NCBI GenBank assembly: GCA_045613985.1
Contig: JAZLCA010000044.1
Coordinates: 1 to 13,880 of the forward strand
Length of the DNA stretch: 13,880 bases
Source of the DNA: SIG644 sp045613985
GTDB taxonomy: Bacteria; Bacillota; Clostridia; Oscillospirales; CAG-272
Direction of reading: 5' to 3'
Below the pieces are notes generated by a model. That model ran no database searches. It was not told the DNA's origin and worked only from the letters and a program-made list of their open reading frames with translations. This document shows, piece by piece, positions 13,690 to 13,880 of this stretch. The position numbers and the translations under genes were made by a program. Numbering within the stretch: position 1 is the stretch's first letter; the number at the start of each line of letters is the position of its first letter.

Positions 13690-13830
13690 TCGCTACTTGA
13701 CGCGCATACAGCTTCGCGCTGCGCTGTTTAGCATTTATGCCATTTCTTTGTTGTTCCACAAAGAAATGGCGAAAGAAAGGGAACCAAGGGGCTCCCCCTT
13801 GGAACTCCGAGCGCGTCTTTGTGGGCGCGC
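13690..13830 (+). repeat. Module B, copy 3 (divergent)
   Basis: GACGCGCATACAGCTTCGCG resembles 4345-4366. It is followed by a perfect 13-bp stem GCCATTTCTTTGT (13739-13751), loop TGTTCC, ACAAAGAAATGGC (13758-13770), then CCAAGGGG (13784-13791), loop CTC, CCCCTTGG (13795-13802). The two-hairpin layout of module B is kept while the stem sequences differ from copies 1 and 2. The last 50 bases (GCATCTTCAGCCTCTGCGTTTGC) resemble the stretch near 4508-4530. Confidence 0.7.
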
Positions 13831-13880
13831 AAGCGCGCAACACGACGCGAAAACGAGCATCTTCAGCCTCTGCGTTTGCA

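Overview
The window looks like a chromosomal segment of a Bacillota (Firmicutes) bacterium of the class Clostridia, probably an uncultivated gut-type lineage. This rests on the short-form HisG with HisZ, the YerC/TrpR-family regulator, the DUF815 ATPase, the DUF6440 protein, GGAGG-type ribosome binding sites and moderately high GC. The genus cannot be named from the sequence. Every recognised gene lies on the + strand.

Layout. (1) 1-331: no gene; repeat modules and a candidate promoter. (2) 332-2838: a DUF815 P-loop ATPase followed 2 bp later by ilvA (threonine ammonia-lyase with ACT domain). (3) 2839-3077: repeat spacer. (4) 3078-3452: RidA, then a good intrinsic terminator. (5) 3528-4319: a metal-dependent amidohydrolase. 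(6) 4320-4912: about 590 bp of repeat modules without a gene, ending in a strong promoter with an overlapping palindromic operator. (7) 4913-10555: a tightly packed operon, TrpR-family regulator-hisZ-hisG-hisD-hisC-hisB-hisH, with gaps of 1 bp or short overlaps. (8) 10556-11315: about 760 bp of repeat modules. (9) 11316-13322: a DUF6440 protein, a small three-helix PQ-loop-like membrane protein, hisA and hisF. (10) 13323-13880: repeat modules to the end of the window.

Function. The his genes cover most of the route from PRPP and ATP to histidine: HisZ/HisG (step 1), HisA, HisH/HisF, HisB (dehydratase only), HisC and HisD. hisI, hisE and a histidinol-phosphate phosphatase are not in the window. 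The first gene of the operon encodes a TrpR-like regulator, and the palindrome TTTACC-GT-GGTAAA sits on the -10 box of its promoter, so an autoregulated histidine repressor is the natural reading. IlvA and RidA fit together: IlvA releases reactive enamine/imine intermediates and RidA hydrolyses them.

The most unusual part is the non-coding DNA. All five long gaps are mosaics of a few dispersed modules, called here A, B, C, D and E, plus REP-like palindromes. Most modules are strings of hairpins. Copies differ in sequence, yet several differences are paired changes that keep the stems intact. Module A abuts the 3' ends of genes (ilvA, hisH, hisF). Module E sits upstream of gene starts, about 30 nt away in three of four cases. 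B and D occur in both orientations. This looks like an intergenic repeat system with a consistent order, and it has split the his cluster between hisH and hisA.
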